From Candidatus Acetothermia bacterium (GTDB lineage: Bacteria > Bipolaricaulota > Bipolaricaulia > UBA7950 > UBA9294), in contig DQCH01000084.1 of NCBI GenBank assembly GCA_003545155.1, positions 1 through 9,024 on the forward strand: a stretch of 9,024 nucleotides of DNA. The letters run 5' to 3'. The notes beneath the pieces were generated by a model. That model saw only the letters and a program-made list of their open reading frames with translations, searched no databases and was not told the origin of the DNA. The translations under genes and the position numbers were made by a program. Shown in pieces: positions 6,522 to 9,024 of the stretch (position 1 is its first letter; each line of letters opens with the position of its first letter).

Positions 6522-7564
6522 TTTTCGACTCCCAGGAGGCTCAGGAGGCGTTCTTCAAGTTCCCCCACCCCGAAGATTACTTCACCTGTTTCAAGACGCA
6601 GGATCGCTGGGACGACCGTGCGGTTGGATCGAACGATTCCGTGGGAAGCAGCCAAATCGCGTTTTTCATCCACATCGATAAAGCGGTATGTTATGTGTTC
6701 TGTCTGTGCGGCCATCGCTTCAACCATTGCTTCGGCGTAGGGGCAGGAGTGGCACCATGGTGCGTAGAAGACGATCAATTCTACGTCGTCTTCGAGCTTT
6801 TTTAAGGCGGAGAGTGTGAAAGAACTGAGATTTGGTGCTTCGTGCCTCGCCTCCTCAATCCCCACGCAGGAGGTGCACAGGACCGCGGCGATCCCCTGTG
6901 CCTGCTCGTGTTGTTTCAGGATTACGCCGTAGGTAAGCCCACCCCCTACAAGGAGAACAAGGACAAGGTAAAGTGGGAGAGTGAGTCCGGCAAACCTCCA
7001 TAGGAGAATTGTCCCTAGGATAAGGAGAACTCCCAGCGTGGGAGCGAGCCATCTTAAAGGTGATCTCTTCCCTTGCGGTAAGGTGGGAGAAACCATCGTC
7101 TCCTCTTCTGAAATCGTTACTGGGAACGTAAGCTCCTCGTCGATCTGAAAGCAGCTTACATCGATGCAGTAGGTGTAAACGGCTTCTGCGATGAGGATAT
7201 ACTCACCCACAGGGAGATTCTCAGATGCGGAAACGTCAACGACAAACGTGGCCTTGCTAAATGGGGAAACCCGATTGATCGTTTCCGGTGAAGGCTCGAT
7301 CGAAACGCCTTCAACAGTGGTGAAGGTGACAGTAACGTCGTCTGCTTCGTGAACAGAGTTACTGGTCACAATGAGGTTAAACACCGTCTTTTCACCAGGA
7401 GCTATTACAGGGTGTTCAGGTTCAACAAGGAAGGTGAGAATCGGTTCCTGCGCATAGACGCTGAATGTGCCAATGGCGAGTAGTAAAAGGATAACTGTGG
7501 GGCACAAAATACATTGAGACAGCGCCTTAAAAGCAGGGCCGACGAGAGTCGCGTGACTTTTCAC
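6518..7564 (-). CDS. Extracytoplasmic Ig-like / two-TM / thioredoxin fusion protein (DsbD-like layout)
   Basis: This 348-residue protein has, in order: a signal peptide (1-39, likely cut at YA-QE), an Ig-like beta domain (about 40-152), two membrane helices (about 172-191 and 194-215), a membrane-proximal CTSC (C230, C233) and a thioredoxin domain (about 248-346). The thioredoxin domain has FYAPWCHSCPYAEAM (C271, C274) and a cis-proline-like VVP (P319). The Ig-like domain ends with YTYCIDVSCFQID (C133, C138), which resembles the Y-x-x-C-x4-C of DsbD-type N-terminal domains. With a cleaved signal peptide and a two-helix hairpin, both redox domains lie outside; basic residues at 166-171 fit that topology poorly. 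The GTG start overlaps the gltX stop (GTGA) and lacks a strong ribosome site, so coupling is likely. A thiol-reducing role is inferred; an oxidase or a structural role is not excluded. Confidence 0.8.
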   Translation of the reverse strand: MKSHATLVGPAFKALSQCILCPTVILLLLAIGTFSVYAQEPILTFLVEPEHPVIAPGEKTVFNLIVTSNSVHEADDVTVTFTTVEGVSIEPSPETINRVSPFSKATFVVDVSASENLPVGEYILIAEAVYTYCIDVSCFQIDEELTFPVTISEEETMVSPTLPQGKRSPLRWLAPTLGVLLILGTILLWRFAGLTLPLYLVLVLLVGGGLTYGVILKQHEQAQGIAAVLCTSCVGIEEARHEAPNLSSFTLSALKKLEDDVELIVFYAPWCHSCPYAEAMVEAMAAQTEHITYRFIDVDEKRDLAASHGIVRSNRTVVPAILRLETGEVIFGVGELEERLLSLLGVEK

Positions 7565-8838
7565 TTCAGCAGACCCCGTAGGCGTGCAACGGTGAGCTCC
7601 CTGCCGACGAGGGAGAGCAACTCAAACAAGCCCGGTCCGACTCTTCTTCCCGTGACCACCATGCGGATCGCCGGAGCGATCTCCTTGAGCTTTGCCCCAC
7701 ACTCGCTCAATGCGTTGCTCAGACACTTCTCGATCGCTTCTGGGGTGAACTCGGGCACCCTTGCCAGGGCATCGAGTACGGCCTGAATCAGCGATTTTTG
7801 CTTTTTGGAGAGAGTGACCGACTCTTCGATCTTCAATGGAATGGGGAACAGAAGCGACATCATTTCGGCCAGATCGGGGAGGGTCTTGGCCCGGTGGCGA
7901 AGGAGGGTTACACCGTGTGAGAGTCTCTCACGACCGGCTTTTTCCCACATTGCTTGCGTCACTTGCCCTTTCTCCAAGACGAACGGTTTTACCAGTTCGC
8001 AGAGCTCTTCTGGATCGGCTGCCTTCATGTGCCGTTGGTTCAGCCAAAAAAGTTTCGCTTCGTCGAAGATCGCGGCTGAACTACCAACGTTCTTCAGGGA
8101 GAATAGTTCGATGAGATCATCCCGGGTGAAGAACTCCTGATCGCCGTGCGACCAGCCGAGGCGGGCGAGGAAGTTCACTATCGTTTCGGAGAGAAACCCA
8201 CGACGGCGATACTCGAGGACTGAGGTTACTCCGTGCCGCTTGGAGAGGCGCGTGCGGTCCGGCCCGAGGATCAACGGCAGGTGGGCGAAGTGTGGAAGCG
8301 GTCTTTCGAGCGCCTCATAAATTAGGATTTGCTTTGGGGTGTTGTTTAGGTGATCGTCTCCGCGGATGACGTGCGTTATCTTCATGTCGACGTCGTCGAC
8401 TACCACCACGAAGTTGTAAACGAAGCTTCCATCAGAGCGGCGGATGACGAAATCCTTCAGTTGCGCATTCTGAAACGAGACATCCCCCAACAGCTCGTCG
8501 TGAACGATGGTCTCTCCCTCCTTGGGAACACGGAACCAGCATGCCCCCTCGTGCATATAGGCGCACCCGCGATCGACCAACTCTTGCGCCACCTGTTGAT
8601 GGACGTTGCTTCTTGCGGTCTGTCGGTAATACTCGTCCCAGTCAAGGCCGAGCCAACGCATTGCTTCGAGTATCTGTTCGATCGACTCCTCGGTTGAGCG
8701 CTCTTGGTCGGTGTCCTCGATTCGCAGGATGAATGCTCCGTTTAGGTGTCGTGCGAAAAGCCAGTTAAACAGTGCAGTCCGGGCTCCGCCTACGTGGAGG
8801 TATCCAGTTGGGCTGGGGGCAAATCTCACTCGAATCAT
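7561..8838 (-). CDS. gltX: Glutamate--tRNA ligase GltX, short form lacking the zinc-binding insert
   Basis: GltX charges tRNA with glutamate, and in many bacteria also tRNA-Gln for later amidation. The 425-residue class I synthetase has RFAPSPTGYLHVGGARTALF (HIGH-type motif HVGG at 15-18), the family-specific FILRIEDTDQERST, VIRGDDHLNNTPKQ (158-169) and the KMSKS equivalent LSKRHG (198-203). A helical anticodon-binding region follows from about residue 310. Usual length is about 465-490. The difference lies mainly after DRGCAY (89-94), where other members have a stretch of about 40 residues with CYC...Y.GRC zinc ligands; here the sequence passes straight to a WFRVPKEG strand. ATG 8838 has AGGAG 6 bases upstream; an ORF extension to 8874 lacks family similarity. 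It leads a four-gene operon and its stop overlaps the next start. Confidence 0.95.
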   Translation of the reverse strand: MIRVRFAPSPTGYLHVGGARTALFNWLFARHLNGAFILRIEDTDQERSTEESIEQILEAMRWLGLDWDEYYRQTARSNVHQQVAQELVDRGCAYMHEGACWFRVPKEGETIVHDELLGDVSFQNAQLKDFVIRRSDGSFVYNFVVVVDDVDMKITHVIRGDDHLNNTPKQILIYEALERPLPHFAHLPLILGPDRTRLSKRHGVTSVLEYRRRGFLSETIVNFLARLGWSHGDQEFFTRDDLIELFSLKNVGSSAAIFDEAKLFWLNQRHMKAADPEELCELVKPFVLEKGQVTQAMWEKAGRERLSHGVTLLRHRAKTLPDLAEMMSLLFPIPLKIEESVTLSKKQKSLIQAVLDALARVPEFTPEAIEKCLSNALSECGAKLKEIAPAIRMVVTGRRVGPGLFELLSLVGRELTVARLRGLLK

Positions 8839-8844
8839 GCTTGG

Positions 8845-8849
8845 CTCCT
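8845..8849 (-). promoter_or_regulatory. Ribosome binding site of gltX
   Basis: AGGAG on the minus strand (within ACAGGAG) ends 6 bases before ATG 8838. It fixes the start at MIRVRFAPSPTG rather than at the further upstream in-frame codon at 8874. Confidence 0.8.
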
Positions 8850-8872
8850 GTTGTAGTTTAGACTGAGTACCC

Positions 8873-8878
8873 ATTTTA
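8873..8878 (-). promoter_or_regulatory. Candidate -10 box for the gltX operon
   Basis: The minus strand reads TAAAAT, one mismatch from TATAAT, preceded by TG. Transcription would start near 8866, giving a leader of about 28 bases. No convincing -35 box sits 16-18 bases upstream, so this is a weak call made mainly because the operon must have a promoter in this short gap. Confidence 0.25.
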
Positions 8879-8910
8879 CACTATCTAGGTGCTTTATTCT
8901 GGTCTCCTTA

Positions 8911-8925
8911 GAGGCTGTTGCAAAA
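8911..8925. repeat. Possible insertion-sequence-end remnant
   Basis: The stretch GAGGCTGTTGCAAAA resembles the terminal inverted repeats of several transposase families, in which a GGCTGTTGCAAAA-like end is common. No matching inverted copy and no transposase are visible in the window, so at most it is a solo end or a fragment of a small non-autonomous element. Confidence 0.2.
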
Positions 8926-8955
8926 ACCCTTTACCCCAGAGCTCGCAGAGAGGGG

Positions 8956-8995
8956 GATTGAGTGATTTAACGAGTGAGCGATTGAGTGATTTAAC
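8956..8995. repeat. Direct repeat GATTGAGTGATTTAAC, two copies with 12-base sub-period
   Basis: Two identical 16-base copies occupy 8956-8971 and 8980-8995, 24 bases apart. The core GAGTGA also occurs midway, at 8972-8977, so GAGTGA recurs every 12 bases (8960, 8972, 8984). The unit lies upstream of gltX in non-coding DNA that continues to the window edge with no open frame. Function is unknown; it could be an expanding short repeat or binding sites on one helix face. Confidence 0.7.
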
Positions 8996-9024
8996 ATCTT
9001 AATCTCCCGATTATTCAATCTTCC

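Noticed and set aside
6518..7564. Reading the Ig/thioredoxin protein as a lipoprotein because of cysteines C18 and C21 in the signal region
   Set aside because: They precede the hydrophobic core and are not preceded by an L-x-(A/G) lipobox; a standard cleavage site after VYA fits better.
8350..8697. 115-codon open frame on the plus strand
   Set aside because: It is antisense to the conserved catalytic half of gltX and has no recognisable features.
8839..9024. T-box or other aminoacyl-tRNA-synthetase leader riboswitch upstream of gltX
   Set aside because: No T-box consensus, specifier stem or terminator/antiterminator pair is visible, and the candidate -10 box leaves only a very short leader.

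Overview
The window is dense bacterial DNA: about 98% is coding, with Shine-Dalgarno-led starts, frequent GTG starts and 4-base stop/start overlaps. UppP implies a peptidoglycan-type envelope. A polyferredoxin-like membrane protein beside an extracytoplasmic thioredoxin suggests an anaerobe or microaerophile. The phylum cannot be fixed from the sequence alone; an uncultured, possibly thermophilic lineage would fit, but that is a guess. No rRNA, tRNA, CRISPR array or transposase gene was seen.

Layout. (1) 1-140, plus strand: last 45 codons of a GDT1/TMEM165-like membrane transporter, ending 3 bases from the convergent surE. (2) 144-1564, minus strand: a two-gene unit, rsmD (16S rRNA methyltransferase with an unusual GPPY in place of DPPY/NPPY) then surE (5'/3'-nucleotidase). 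(3) 1565-1670: a divergent intergenic region with a near-consensus sigma-70-type promoter firing rightward and a weaker candidate firing leftward. (4) 1671-4960, plus strand: a HAD-family phosphatase and a COG2509-type FAD-dependent dehydrogenase (ATGA overlap), then a secreted, Cys-rich, C39-like papain-fold protein with a C-terminal membrane anchor. (5) 4978-8838, minus strand, transcribed leftward: gltX, an Ig-like/two-TM/thioredoxin protein, a NapH-like 4Fe-4S membrane protein and uppP. All three junctions of this operon are 4-base overlaps (GTGA, ATGA, GTGA). (6) 8839-9024: non-coding, with the gltX leader, a candidate -10 box, short direct repeats and a possible insertion-sequence-end remnant.

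How the genes may work together. The most interesting unit is the pair at 5754-7564. The first protein has an Ig-like domain with a CX4C pair that resembles the DsbD alpha domain, two membrane segments, a membrane-proximal CXXC and a C-terminal thioredoxin domain (WCHSC). The second is a four-helix membrane protein with two cytoplasmic-type 4Fe-4S clusters and Cys motifs predicted on both membrane faces. I propose that they form a DsbD/CcdA-like route that carries electrons from cytoplasmic ferredoxin to extracytoplasmic thiols, with the iron-sulfur protein replacing the DsbD beta/CcdA core. The convergent Cys-rich C39-like protein is a possible client. This is inference from domain layout; the housekeeping assignments (gltX, uppP, surE, rsmD) are secure.
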